From a virus: a stretch of 22,839 nucleotides of DNA. Shown here one piece after another: positions 14,639-22,042 of this stretch. Both the position numbers and the translations under genes were made by a program. Under the pieces are notes generated by a model, which saw only the letters and a program-made list of their open reading frames with translations, did not search any database and was not told the origin of the DNA. The stretch is from the IMG/VR virus record IMGVR_UViG_3300032293_001349, positions 1-22,839 of that record. One strand, given 5' to 3'. Each line of letters begins with the position of its first letter. Within the stretch, counting starts at the first letter, position 1.

Positions 14639-15949
14639 ATGAATACAACAGGCATGATATGTATAGCAAAAAACGGAATGTTAAAAAAAGATTTAGATAA
14701 GATCAAAAAAGACTTAACATTCATAGACTATACAGATGAACAATTTCCACAATATAAGCTATATATAGATACAAGTGATTTTATTTATATACCTAGAGGA
14801 TATGATGATTTTAAATACTACCAAGTAGAAAGCATAGACATACCAAACACTATGCAAGAAAAAACGGAATTTAAAATCACCCTTAGAGAATATCAAAATA
14901 AAGCAGTAGATACACTATATGAAAATGTAATCGCTAAAGGTGGTGCAACTCTTATAGGTGGTTGTGGTACAGGTAAAACAATTATGGGAATTGCAACTGC
15001 TATGAGAATAAAACATAAAACCTGTATCTTAGTGCATAAAGAGTTTTTGATTGAACAATGGATTGAACGAATAGAAATGTCATGTTCAAATTGTAAGATA
15101 GGAATATGGCAACAAGATAAAATACCTGATGATGATTGTGATTTTGTAATAGCAATGGTGCAATCCCTATATGCTAGAACATATCCAGGTGAATTATATG
15201 ATAGATTTGATTTGGTAATTACAGATGAAGTACATAGGTTTTCTGCACCTACATGGCAAAACATTATTAGTAATTTTAAAGCTAGATATAGAATAGGACT
15301 TACTGCCACACCCAATAGAAGAGATGGATTACAAGAGATATTTTATAATCATATAGGTAAATCTGTATATGAAATTCAAGGCACACTATTACAACCTACA
15401 ATCTTTAGGTATGAAACTAAGATAGGGATAGCAATCAACAAATACACTGATTTTAAAGGTGGATTAAACAATGCTAAACTACTTACAATCCTAGCAGAAA
15501 ATAAAGATAGAAATACACAGATAGCAACACTACTGACCAATGCAAAAAAACGGAATAGGAAAATACTATTATTATCTGATAGAATAACAATGCTAGATAA
15601 CTTACTAGATATACTTACAGGTGGTATAGGTGAAACAGAAGATGTAAGGAAATATGTAGGTGGATTATCTAGTAATGAGCGAGAACAAGCAAGTAAAGCT
15701 AAAATCATACTTGCCACTTATGGTATGGCACAAGAAGGACTTGATATTCCTGATATTGATACACTATTTCTAGCTACACCTAAAGCAGATGTTGTGCAAG
15801 CAGTAGGTAGAATATTAAGACCACATCCTAATAAACTTGAGCCTGTTGTTTTAGATATTGTGGATAATACACCACTTACTCATGCTTTATATAGAAAGAG
15901 AAAGAATATGTATGAAGCAAACAATTATACCATTAGGGATTATAAATAA
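14639..15949 (+). CDS. SF2 DNA/RNA helicase, UvsW/RecG-RAD25-like
   Basis: A 436-residue superfamily 2 helicase. The order is a short N-terminal domain, LREYQNKAV (Q-like motif, 82-90), Walker A GGCGTGKT (107-114), DEVH box (196-199), GLTATPNR (motif III, ~222-229), ATYGMAQEGLDIPDID (motif V) and QAVGRILRP (motif VI). In T4, the related UvsW unwinds R-loops and branched DNA to switch origins off and remodel forks; that job is inferred here. Neighbours are the polymerase upstream and recombination genes downstream. The start has an excellent AAGGAG. Three motif copies are inside: 14668 (KNG), 14859 (KTE) and 15544 (KRN), the only gene with all three reading frames. Confidence 0.93.
   Translation: MNTTGMICIAKNGMLKKDLDKIKKDLTFIDYTDEQFPQYKLYIDTSDFIYIPRGYDDFKYYQVESIDIPNTMQEKTEFKITLREYQNKAVDTLYENVIAKGGATLIGGCGTGKTIMGIATAMRIKHKTCILVHKEFLIEQWIERIEMSCSNCKIGIWQQDKIPDDDCDFVIAMVQSLYARTYPGELYDRFDLVITDEVHRFSAPTWQNIISNFKARYRIGLTATPNRRDGLQEIFYNHIGKSVYEIQGTLLQPTIFRYETKIGIAINKYTDFKGGLNNAKLLTILAENKDRNTQIATLLTNAKKRNRKILLLSDRITMLDNLLDILTGGIGETEDVRKYVGGLSSNEREQASKAKIILATYGMAQEGLDIPDIDTLFLATPKADVVQAVGRILRPHPNKLEPVVLDIVDNTPLTHALYRKRKNMYEANNYTIRDYK
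14668..14676 (+). repeat. A6-CGG motif, copy 13 (in gene, KNG frame)
   Basis: About 30 nt after the helicase start codon, followed by AATGTTAAAAAAAG. The ATG it contains is in frame, but the AAGGAG-preceded start at 14639 is better. Confidence 0.8.
14859..14867 (+). repeat. A6-CGG motif, copy 14 (in gene, KTE frame)
   Basis: In the helicase linker just before its Q-like motif; followed by AATTTAAAATC. Confidence 0.8.
15544..15553 (+). repeat. A7-CGG motif, copy 15 (in gene, KRN frame)
   Basis: Read as A-K-K-R-N in the second RecA-like domain of the helicase, the only copy in this frame. Confidence 0.8.
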
Positions 15950-15964
15950 TTGAATAATATCATG

Positions 15965-15974
15965 AAAAAAACGG
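15965..15974 (+). repeat. A7-CGG motif, copy 16 (intergenic)
   Basis: Sixteen nt after the helicase stop and upstream of the next promoter; a 6-codon ATG frame across it (MKKTEQ) is not credible as a gene. Confidence 0.8.
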
Positions 15975-15998
15975 AACAATAAAAATAATACTTAGATA

Positions 15999-16027
15999 TT
16001 GTAAATTGATACTAAGTATGCTATTCT
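15999..16027 (+). promoter_or_regulatory. Promoter for the 16092 gene
   Basis: TTGTAA (15999-16004), 17 nt, TATTCT (16022-16027) with TGC. AGTATGCTATTCT is identical to the core at 9536. Confidence 0.6.
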
Positions 16028-16074
16028 TTTACTATATGAATTGATCAACATGACTTTTCATTAACAACAACAAC

Positions 16075-16083
16075 AAAAAACGG
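16075..16083 (+). repeat. A6-CGG motif, copy 17 (intergenic)
   Basis: Follows a CAACAACAA stretch; CGGAG lies 7-8 nt before the ATG at 16092, so here it doubles as a ribosome site. Confidence 0.8.
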
Positions 16084-16091
16084 AGTGTCAA

Positions 16092-16553
16092 ATGGCAGAA
16101 CTTATTCTAGCTAAAGACTTACCTGCACCATCTCAATTGGTTGCAAGATTACTACAAATTAAGGTTCTCAAGGATGAACTTGATCTATTAGAAGAACAAA
16201 CACGACAACAAATCAAAGCAGACACAAATGCTAAGAAAATCCAAACAAGTGCAGGCGAAGTCAGTATTGTAGAAAGCCAACGACTTACATTCAACAATGA
16301 TCTAGTATTGGCAATTGCTACTGCAAAAGGTATTGATCCAAATGTGTTAGGTGATTTCTCTTTCAAAGCTGATGAAAAGAAAGTCCAAGCAAGTATTTCT
16401 GCAGGTTTAATTACCAATGAAGAATTGCAAGGTGCAGTCAAAATCAGCACATTTGATCGCTTTACTATCAAGCCTACCAATGATGTAAAAGATGTACTTG
16501 CCGTTAAAGCTAAGACATCACTACTTTTACTTGCAGATGGTGATTTAAAGTAA
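16092..16553 (+). CDS. Unknown protein (153 aa)
   Basis: A 153-residue protein without a recognised family. Residues ~14-45 (QLVARLLQIKVLKDELDLLEEQTRQQIKAD) are a likely coiled coil or long helix, and the rest alternates short helices with strands (VSIVESQRLTF; DEKKVQASISAG; VKISTFDRFTIKP). It uses more GTC, CTC and CGC codons than the modification cassette and has a private promoter and a GGAG ribosome site, suggesting good expression. The next gene starts 56 nt later with another A7-CGG copy, so the two are probably co-transcribed. Given its neighbours, a replication or recombination accessory role is conceivable but unsupported. Confidence 0.75.
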   Translation: MAELILAKDLPAPSQLVARLLQIKVLKDELDLLEEQTRQQIKADTNAKKIQTSAGEVSIVESQRLTFNNDLVLAIATAKGIDPNVLGDFSFKADEKKVQASISAGLITNEELQGAVKISTFDRFTIKPTNDVKDVLAVKAKTSLLLLADGDLK

Positions 16554-16587
16554 TCATGTTTGTTCTTCTACCTTTTAGCAATCCCTT

Positions 16588-16597
16588 AAAAAAACGG
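16588..16597 (+). repeat. A7-CGG motif, copy 18 (intergenic)
   Basis: CGGAG is 10 nt before the ATG at 16609; acts as a plausible ribosome site. Confidence 0.8.
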
Positions 16598-16608
16598 AGT
16601 ATACCAAA

Positions 16609-17307
16609 ATGGTAGAAGAAAAACCAATCCAACCAATCCAACCACAGACAGTTAAAAATCCTGTGTTCTTTGAAGATGATGCACCTATTACTTCTATAGA
16701 AAAAGATAGCATTAAGAAGAAACAAAATTCTGCTTATTTTAGATCCTACTATTTGAAGAATAAAGAAAAAATCCTACAAAGAAGAAAACATAGATATTTA
16801 AATGACCCTGATTATAGAGAAATCATTCAAAGGTCTAAAGAGTTTGCTAAACTAAGAAACCTTGAAGTATCAAATAATCTAGAGTCTACTACTATTTCCC
16901 CTGTAGCAACAGGTAACCCACTTGCAAATAGAGCTAAGAAACTCAAAATCAAATCACCTACTTTAGGTGAAGCAGTTGTCAAATTCTTAACGATTGGGCA
17001 ACTTGCAGAGGCTATTGGCATTGCTGTGGCTACTTGTAGAAAATGGGAACGAATGAATATTTTACCCCCTAGCAATTATCGAAATGAAGGTGGTCATAGA
17101 TTATATTCTATTGATCAAGCACAACTTGCTACTGATATTTATCATAAGCACCTAAATAAATTTGCAGATAAATGTGAAAAATGGCGATTGACAGAAGATT
17201 TTCAAAAAGAACTCTTTGACTCTTGGCAATCTTTACATATGGGGGTAAATCCAAATCGCTTTAAGCACACTGATCTATCTAAGCTAACCGATGCTTTAGA
17301 TGAATAA
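16609..17307 (+). CDS. MerR-type helix-turn-helix DNA-binding protein
   Basis: A 232-residue protein. Residues ~127-172 match the MerR DNA-binding pattern: FLTIGQLAEAIGIAVATCRKWERMNILPP followed by GGHRLYSIDQ, the wing-and-helix ending (GxRxY) of that family. The N-terminal ~90 residues are very basic and helical (AYFRSYYLKNKEKILQRRKHRYLNDPDYR), reminiscent of the YYxKNKEKI-type DNA-contacting helices found in some phage nucleases. There is no metal-sensing or dimerisation coil of classic MerR regulators, so it may be a phage regulator, or an excisionase- or origin-binding-like protein. It starts MVEEKPIQPIQPQ (a small IQPIQP repeat). Its end overlaps a possible start at 17300, but the next gene more likely begins at 17333. 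Confidence 0.8.
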   Translation: MVEEKPIQPIQPQTVKNPVFFEDDAPITSIEKDSIKKKQNSAYFRSYYLKNKEKILQRRKHRYLNDPDYREIIQRSKEFAKLRNLEVSNNLESTTISPVATGNPLANRAKKLKIKSPTLGEAVVKFLTIGQLAEAIGIAVATCRKWERMNILPPSNYRNEGGHRLYSIDQAQLATDIYHKHLNKFADKCEKWRLTEDFQKELFDSWQSLHMGVNPNRFKHTDLSKLTDALDE

Positions 17308-17332
17308 ACAACAAACTAAACAAGGATATACC

Positions 17333-17605
17333 ATGACAACAGGTAAATCTTGGGTACAAGTAGGCGACAAAGCCGAACAAAAGACAATCCCAAACGAACA
17401 AATCAGCACACCAGCTACAATCACTGTATCTTCAGGTATCACACTCAATCTTGGCAACTATGAGTCACTTAGAGTAGATGTTGGTATCTCTTTACCATGC
17501 AAACCTACTAAGAAAGATGTAGAAGAAACTTATACTAAAGCATTGCAATTTGTGGAAGAAAAACTTGCTGAACAGGTAGCTGAAATCAAATCAAATAAGA
17601 AGTAA
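17333..17605 (+). CDS. Small unknown protein (90 aa) upstream of recA-like gene
   Basis: A 90-residue protein of unknown function. TITVSSGITLNLGNYESLRVDVGISLPC (~27-54) looks like a three-strand sheet, followed by KPTKKDVEETYTKALQFVEEKLAEQVAEI, a long helix. I recall similar 'NLGNYES...VGxxxPC' proteins in other phages near recombination genes, but cannot name the family. The ATG at 17333 has AAGGAT 7 nt upstream; an alternative ATG at 17300 inside the previous gene has no ribosome site. It is followed by a promoter and then the recombinase. Confidence 0.7.
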   Translation: MTTGKSWVQVGDKAEQKTIPNEQISTPATITVSSGITLNLGNYESLRVDVGISLPCKPTKKDVEETYTKALQFVEEKLAEQVAEIKSNKK

Positions 17606-17613
17606 TATAATTA

Positions 17614-17642
17614 TTGACAAGTAAGTACATATCAAGTATGAT
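17614..17642 (+). promoter_or_regulatory. Strong promoter for the recA-like gene
   Basis: TTGACA (17614-17619), 17 nt, TATGAT (17637-17642). The -35 with its flank (TTGACAAGTAA) and the -10 are the same as in the promoter at 19270. Confidence 0.8.
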
Positions 17643-17681
17643 AAATAGCCAACTATGAAATAGACAAACAAAGGCTATTAA

Positions 17682-18881
17682 ATGATGTTTAAAAAACCAA
17701 ATAAAACGGATGTAGAAAAAACAACAGAAACTACACCTAAACCAATCGAAACAAAGACAAGTGATACTTTTAATTCTTTATTGAAAGACATCAACAAGAG
17801 ATATGGTGGAATGACTATTGTAAATGCTAAAACAAGTGCAGTACTCAATAGAAGAAATCGTATCAAAACAGGGATATTTGCATTTGATCTTGCTTTAGGT
17901 GGTGGAATACCAACAGGCACAATCACTACAATCAAAGGTGAATATTCAAGTGGTAAATCTGCAATTTCACATAAGATTGCATCTGCATTTCAAAGAATGT
18001 GTAGAAATTGTGGTAATCCATTAGAAGAATGGAATGAAAGTAAAATGCAAGCTAAACTCATTCACTGTTGTGATCAACCTGAAAGAATGAGAGTTGTATG
18101 GTTTGATGCAGAAGGCTCATTTGATAATAATTGGGCATCTCGTTTAGGCATGCACTTAGATAGCACATTTGTTATTCGTACTGAATTTGCAGAACAAGGG
18201 ATTGATGTTGCTGATACTGTTCTTAGATCAGGTGATTGTGATTTACTTGTATTAGATAGTGTTGCACAACTTACACCATCTACAGAGATTGAAAATTCTG
18301 CTGAAAAATGGCAGCAAGGATTACTTGCAAGACTAATGAATAAGGCTATGCGAAAATGGGTATCTGCCCAAAATGCAGGATCACTTAATAGAGCATACTC
18401 ACCTACAATTCTACTAATCAATCAGGTAAGATTAAACATTGGTGTAATGTATGGAAATCCTGAAACATCACCTGGTGGTAAGGGTATTGAATTTGCATCA
18501 TCTGTTATTCTTAGATGTAAGAGAAAAGGCTACAAGATGAATAATGTTGATATGCCTATCGGACATGAGATGGAAATTGCAATTCAAAAAAATAAGACTG
18601 CACCACCTAACAGATCATGTGAGCTTACAATCCATATTCAAAATGCAGACAATTACAAAGCAGGCTCTACTGATGAAATTGCTCAAGTAATTGCTCATGC
18701 TGAAAAATGGGGTGTGATTGAACGAAAAGGTGCTTGGTATCAACTGTCTAAAGATCACAAAGCACAAGGAATTGAACAATCATCTATTCTTTTAGCTGAA
18801 ACACCTGCATTACTACAAGCAATCAAAGATGCAACATGGCAAGCAGAAATGAAATACTTAGGTAATATTGACGATGAGTGA
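17682..18881 (+). CDS. RecA-like recombinase with an inserted Cys cluster
   Basis: A 399-residue strand-exchange protein. Walker A is GEYSSGKS (86-93), Walker B DLLVLD (187-192), and LINQVRLNIGVMYGNPETSPGGKGIEFASS (245-274) is the RecA L1/L2 region and ATP-sensing strand. Unlike bacterial RecA, it has an insertion between the Walker A helix and the next strand, with C107, C110, C129 and C130 (CRNC...HCC), a likely zinc site. The N-terminal ~50 residues are Thr/Lys-rich and unstructured, with KTD overlapping a weak A4-CGG. It drives recombination-dependent replication or repair with the neighbouring polymerase, helicase and resolvase. Start: ATGATG with AAAGG upstream; the second ATG is equally possible. 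It ends in an 8-nt overlap with the next gene. Confidence 0.93.
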   Translation: MMFKKPNKTDVEKTTETTPKPIETKTSDTFNSLLKDINKRYGGMTIVNAKTSAVLNRRNRIKTGIFAFDLALGGGIPTGTITTIKGEYSSGKSAISHKIASAFQRMCRNCGNPLEEWNESKMQAKLIHCCDQPERMRVVWFDAEGSFDNNWASRLGMHLDSTFVIRTEFAEQGIDVADTVLRSGDCDLLVLDSVAQLTPSTEIENSAEKWQQGLLARLMNKAMRKWVSAQNAGSLNRAYSPTILLINQVRLNIGVMYGNPETSPGGKGIEFASSVILRCKRKGYKMNNVDMPIGHEMEIAIQKNKTAPPNRSCELTIHIQNADNYKAGSTDEIAQVIAHAEKWGVIERKGAWYQLSKDHKAQGIEQSSILLAETPALLQAIKDATWQAEMKYLGNIDDE

Positions 18882-19263
18882 ATTATCAAAAAAATTGGGG
18901 ATTAAAAAACCTAAGCCTAATCTATTTGAAACTGAACAAAAGACAAATAGACAAAGAGGTGATAAACACGAACAAGATACTGCAAATGAAATCAATGGTA
19001 ATACACAACCAAATTCAGGAGCAACTGCATGGCAACGATATAAAGGAGATGTATCTAGTGATAACTTTTTATATCAATGCAAACTAACAGATAAAAATAG
19101 ATTTACGATCAATGAAACGATCTTAGCTGAAATCACAAGACAAGCTAGAGTAAATCATAAAGACCCTGTTGTTGTGATCAAAATGGAAAGCATACAGAAA
19201 CCAACACCTAATGAATGGTGTATGATACCTATGGAAGTATATAAATATTTAATAGGTGAATGA
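18874..19263 (+). CDS. PD-(D/E)XK nuclease, Holliday junction resolvase-like
   Basis: A 129-residue protein. GDKHEQDTANEI (29-40), QPNSGATAWQRYKGDV (45-60) and FLYQCKLTDKNRFTI (65-79) follow the layout of phage Holliday-junction resolvase-like PD-(D/E)XK nucleases: a helix Glu (E33), Asp (D59) and the second acidic-x-Lys. Here that position is Q68-C-K70 instead of ExK; Q at this place is tolerated in some members such as Mrr-type nucleases. It starts with ATG inside the last codons of recA (ATGAGTGA overlap), so it is translationally coupled. It probably resolves or trims recombination intermediates; structure-specific cleavage is inferred. Confidence 0.75.
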   Translation: MSELSKKLGIKKPKPNLFETEQKTNRQRGDKHEQDTANEINGNTQPNSGATAWQRYKGDVSSDNFLYQCKLTDKNRFTINETILAEITRQARVNHKDPVVVIKMESIQKPTPNEWCMIPMEVYKYLIGE

Positions 19264-19269
19264 AACTTT

Positions 19270-19298
19270 TTGACAAGTAAAATCAAACTAGATATGAT
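19270..19298 (+). promoter_or_regulatory. Strong promoter for the ParB-like gene
   Basis: TTGACA (19270-19275), 17 nt, TATGAT (19293-19298), only 6 nt after the resolvase stop. Confidence 0.8.
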
Positions 19299-19327
19299 CT
19301 GATTGTTCATGTCTAAATACATGATAT

Positions 19328-19337
19328 AAAAAAACGG
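19328..19337 (+). repeat. A7-CGG motif, copy 19 (intergenic)
   Basis: Followed by AATAGCTAAAAAAGGATTTAAA; the later AAAGGA is the more likely ribosome site for the ATG at 19360. Confidence 0.8.
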
Positions 19338-19359
19338 AATAGCTAAAAAAGGATTTAAA

Positions 19360-20319
19360 ATGATTGAATACTCAAGAAGAAATGTAGATATATCTTTAGA
19401 TAAAATCACTACTACATTTATCAGTAATCCAAGACAATCTTATGATGAAGATTATATCACATCACTTATGCAGAGTATTGCAAGTATTGGTCAACAACAA
19501 GCAGTATGTGTATATGAAATTACTAAAGGTAAATATGGACTTGTATGGGGATTTTGTAGATTTAAAGCGATAGAAGAACTATCCAAACATGGTGAAGGTG
19601 ATAATACCATTCGTGCAGATATTTTAGATCCCAAGACAAATATGGGGGATTTACTATTACTTAATTTACAAGAGAATGTTGTAAGAAAACAATTGACACC
19701 TTTAGAAGAGGCTAAGGCAATTGAATACCTACAAGATCATAAAACACAAGATGAAATTTGTGATGCTTTAGGTTGGTCAAAATCCCTATTTACACAAAGA
19801 TCAAAAATACTTAGCTATTCTGAAATCCTACAACAAGCTATTCAAGATGGATTACCTACTAGAGCAGCATCTCTTATCTCTGAATTACCAGAAGAATTAC
19901 ATGAGAAGTATATTGATATTGCAATGACTACATCTGTAGTTAAATTAAGAGAATTGATTGATGCTTATCTTAACTCTAATCAAGATGAAAGAGAGCCTGT
20001 TGATGTATCTAGCATTACACTTGATACAAATGATGAAGAAGAAGAACAAGAAGATAATGATACTGATTATATTGAGTCACCTACATTATCTAGAGCAGGT
20101 GATTTAAGGGATTTACTATTATCCTTACTATCTCAAGTTACAGATAGTGATGATCAAATTATGGCAGTTCAATCCATTGATTTTACAAGACTACTATCCG
20201 TTGATCAAGATCGCTTATTATCCGTCCTACAATTCTTAGCTAGTGATGATGATGATATTGAATATGAAGAAGTAGATGATGATGATGATGACTTTGATGA
20301 TGATGATGATGATGAGTAA
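19360..20319 (+). CDS. ParB-like protein with acidic C-terminal tail
   Basis: A 319-residue protein with a ParB/Srx-type N-terminal domain: FISNPRQSYDE (21-31), QQAVCVYE, GLVWGFCRFKAIEEL (~59-73) and NLQENVVRKQLTPLEEAKAIEYL (~107-129), followed by an HTH-like QDEICDALGWSKSLFTQR (~134-151). Residues ~208-240 and the last ~25 are nearly all Asp/Glu. Phage ParB-like proteins include CTPases, nucleases and regulators; whether this one binds CTP or cuts DNA is not decidable here. It is not obviously a partition gene, as there is no ParA nearby. The acidic tail could mimic DNA or recruit partners. The tail is coded by a GAT/GAC repeat. It has its own strong promoter, and the glycosyltransferase starts 3 nt after its stop. 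Confidence 0.8.
   Translation: MIEYSRRNVDISLDKITTTFISNPRQSYDEDYITSLMQSIASIGQQQAVCVYEITKGKYGLVWGFCRFKAIEELSKHGEGDNTIRADILDPKTNMGDLLLLNLQENVVRKQLTPLEEAKAIEYLQDHKTQDEICDALGWSKSLFTQRSKILSYSEILQQAIQDGLPTRAASLISELPEELHEKYIDIAMTTSVVKLRELIDAYLNSNQDEREPVDVSSITLDTNDEEEEQEDNDTDYIESPTLSRAGDLRDLLLSLLSQVTDSDDQIMAVQSIDFTRLLSVDQDRLLSVLQFLASDDDDIEYEEVDDDDDDFDDDDDDE
20247..20319 (+). repeat. GAT/GAC trinucleotide repeat (poly-Asp tail)
   Basis: Two stretches of consecutive GAT/GAC codons (around 20275-20290 and 20297-20316) separated by TTT, plus a shorter one at 20247-20258. Such runs can change length by slippage. Confidence 0.8.
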
Positions 20320-20322
20320 TAA

Positions 20323-21027
20323 ATGATTACGGTAGCTATTCCTGTATTTAATACTAAGCCTGCATATTTACTTGAGGCTATTCAATCAATTATATCACAA
20401 ACATATACAGAATTTGAGTTAATGATACTTAATGATGGCTCTACATATCGAGATACACTTGCATTTCTAACTATTGTTGAAACACTTGATCCTAGAATTA
20501 GGTATATTAACTTTAAACAAAATCAAGGTATTGCAAAAATAGGTAATGCAATCTTCTCTTTAGCTAAATATGATTTAATTGCAAGATTAGATAGTGATGA
20601 TATTGCACTACCTACAAGACTTGAAAAACAAGTTAAATACATGAATGAAAATCCAAATGTAGATATACTTGGAACAGGATTACACTTTTACCAATATGAT
20701 GAAAAAAACGGTTGGTATAAAGGACAATCCCAAATATTCTACCCACAAATAGACAAACAGATTGCAACTAATTCTATGTGGTTTATCCACCAACCTTGTT
20801 GTATGTTTAGGAAAAGCAAAGACCTATACTATGATGAAACTATAGAATACTTTGCGGAAGATTTTGATTTATTTATTCGTGCAATTAAACAAGGTAAGAT
20901 ACTACACAATTTAGATGATTACTTAAACCTATATCGCATACATGGTAATAGTTTATCTGCTCATCACTTTTCAAATCCTAAGCATTATGATAGAATGTTA
21001 TTACTTAGAAAAACACTGTTAGGATAA
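20323..21027 (+). CDS. GT2-type glycosyltransferase (GT-A fold)
   Basis: A 234-residue protein with the GT2 order: TVAIPVFNTKPAYLLEAIQSIISQTYTEFELMILNDGS (3-40, nucleotide-sugar site), ARLDSDDIALPTRLEKQ (~87-103; the DxD is DSDD) and a catalytic-type ED in FAEDFDLFIRAI (~183-194). The family adds sugar from a nucleotide donor in the cytoplasm. No membrane segment is present. It sits between a ParB-like gene and a DUF932-like gene in a replication block, an odd place for a surface-sugar enzyme. Options are DNA-base or host-protein glycosylation; both are speculation. Motif copy 20 lies inside (KNG). Confidence 0.88.
   Translation: MITVAIPVFNTKPAYLLEAIQSIISQTYTEFELMILNDGSTYRDTLAFLTIVETLDPRIRYINFKQNQGIAKIGNAIFSLAKYDLIARLDSDDIALPTRLEKQVKYMNENPNVDILGTGLHFYQYDEKNGWYKGQSQIFYPQIDKQIATNSMWFIHQPCCMFRKSKDLYYDETIEYFAEDFDLFIRAIKQGKILHNLDDYLNLYRIHGNSLSAHHFSNPKHYDRMLLLRKTLLG
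20702..20711 (+). repeat. A7-CGG motif, copy 20 (in gene, KNG frame)
   Basis: Inside the GT2 gene, followed by TTGG instead of A/G-A, so a weaker match after CGG. Confidence 0.7.
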
Positions 21028-21031
21028 TAAA

Positions 21032-22039
21032 ATGCTAGACCAATCACTACTTGATAGGGTAATGCCAAGAATATCTAAATATGATAAATTTGAGCAGAAA
21101 ATAAGATTATCTCATCTTAGGTATACAGATGATGGGTATATGGTTACACAAAAACCAATCAATGATAGGAAATACTTTAATCTTACTGATTATGCTAAAG
21201 ACAATCTATTAGGTAAATTAGGAATACCTAAGAATTACTTTGCAAAAATTTCGGAAAGAAACAAAAAACTATCTGTAGAAATGATCAATGATGGATTATT
21301 AAGTGATAAAGAACACTACACAATTAAATTCATGGACGATCATATTCGTGGTGTTCTTAATAGTGATGTAAAAACACTTGATGATATGACTATGCTAGCA
21401 GCAGTACAACAAGGTTTAAATGATACTGATTATGAATTAAGATCACTACATGTAGACCATAATGGATTATTCTTAAAACTATTATTTAAAGATACATACA
21501 ATGACACATCTGTATATGCTAGATCATCTTCTCTTAGAGGTGGAATTACAATTACAAATTCAGATAACCTATATGCTGAAACAAGTGTAAAACCATTTTT
21601 ATTTAGACAGGTTTGTACAAATGATGCAACAATGAATAGTGAGAAATCATTTATTCTTAAAAACAATGTAGGGTATTCTAAAGAAGATTTATCATATAGA
21701 ATTGCATCACTTGTAGCTTATTCTGTACTTAATGGTGGTGAATATGCAAGAGTTGCACTTGGATTAAATACCATATCCATACCTAAGGATAAAATTAAAG
21801 GTATTATTGAGCAACTATGTAATCAAAATGATCTTAGTGTAAATGAAATTAAGCAGATTATTGTATCATTCAATAAAGAGCCACTCTATACACCTTTTGG
21901 GATATGTAATGCATTTACAGATTGTGCTAAGAATTTTGAAACTACTGATCTATTTAAGAAACAAAAACTTGAAGATATAGGTGGTCAATATTTCAACTTA
22001 CCAAAAGATAATTGGAAAGAATTACTAAAAATAGCATAG
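21032..22039 (+). CDS. DUF932-like phage protein
   Basis: A 335-residue protein. KYFNLTDYAKDNLLGKLGIPKNYFAKI (~49-75), a run with NKKLSVEMINDGL and MDDHIRGVLNSDVKTLDDM (~105-123) follow the pattern of the DUF932 (plasmid/phage-like protein) family: small N-terminal helices, an 'LGIPxxY' segment and the 'R..L...Y' strand. Function in the family is unknown; members are found on plasmids and phages near recombination genes. No enzyme motif is visible. It starts 4 nt after the glycosyltransferase's stop and is followed 3 nt later by a nuclease gene, so the four genes from 19360 form one operon. Confidence in the family is moderate. Confidence 0.6.
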   Translation: MLDQSLLDRVMPRISKYDKFEQKIRLSHLRYTDDGYMVTQKPINDRKYFNLTDYAKDNLLGKLGIPKNYFAKISERNKKLSVEMINDGLLSDKEHYTIKFMDDHIRGVLNSDVKTLDDMTMLAAVQQGLNDTDYELRSLHVDHNGLFLKLLFKDTYNDTSVYARSSSLRGGITITNSDNLYAETSVKPFLFRQVCTNDATMNSEKSFILKNNVGYSKEDLSYRIASLVAYSVLNGGEYARVALGLNTISIPKDKIKGIIEQLCNQNDLSVNEIKQIIVSFNKEPLYTPFGICNAFTDCAKNFETTDLFKKQKLEDIGGQYFNLPKDNWKELLKIA

Positions 22040-22042
22040 CTA

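Noticed and set aside
14893-15717. Long open frames antisense to the helicase gene
   Set aside because: They have no ribosome sites or promoters and mirror a clear helicase; low-GC antisense frames are expected. The same holds for antisense frames over nrdJ, polymerase and recA.
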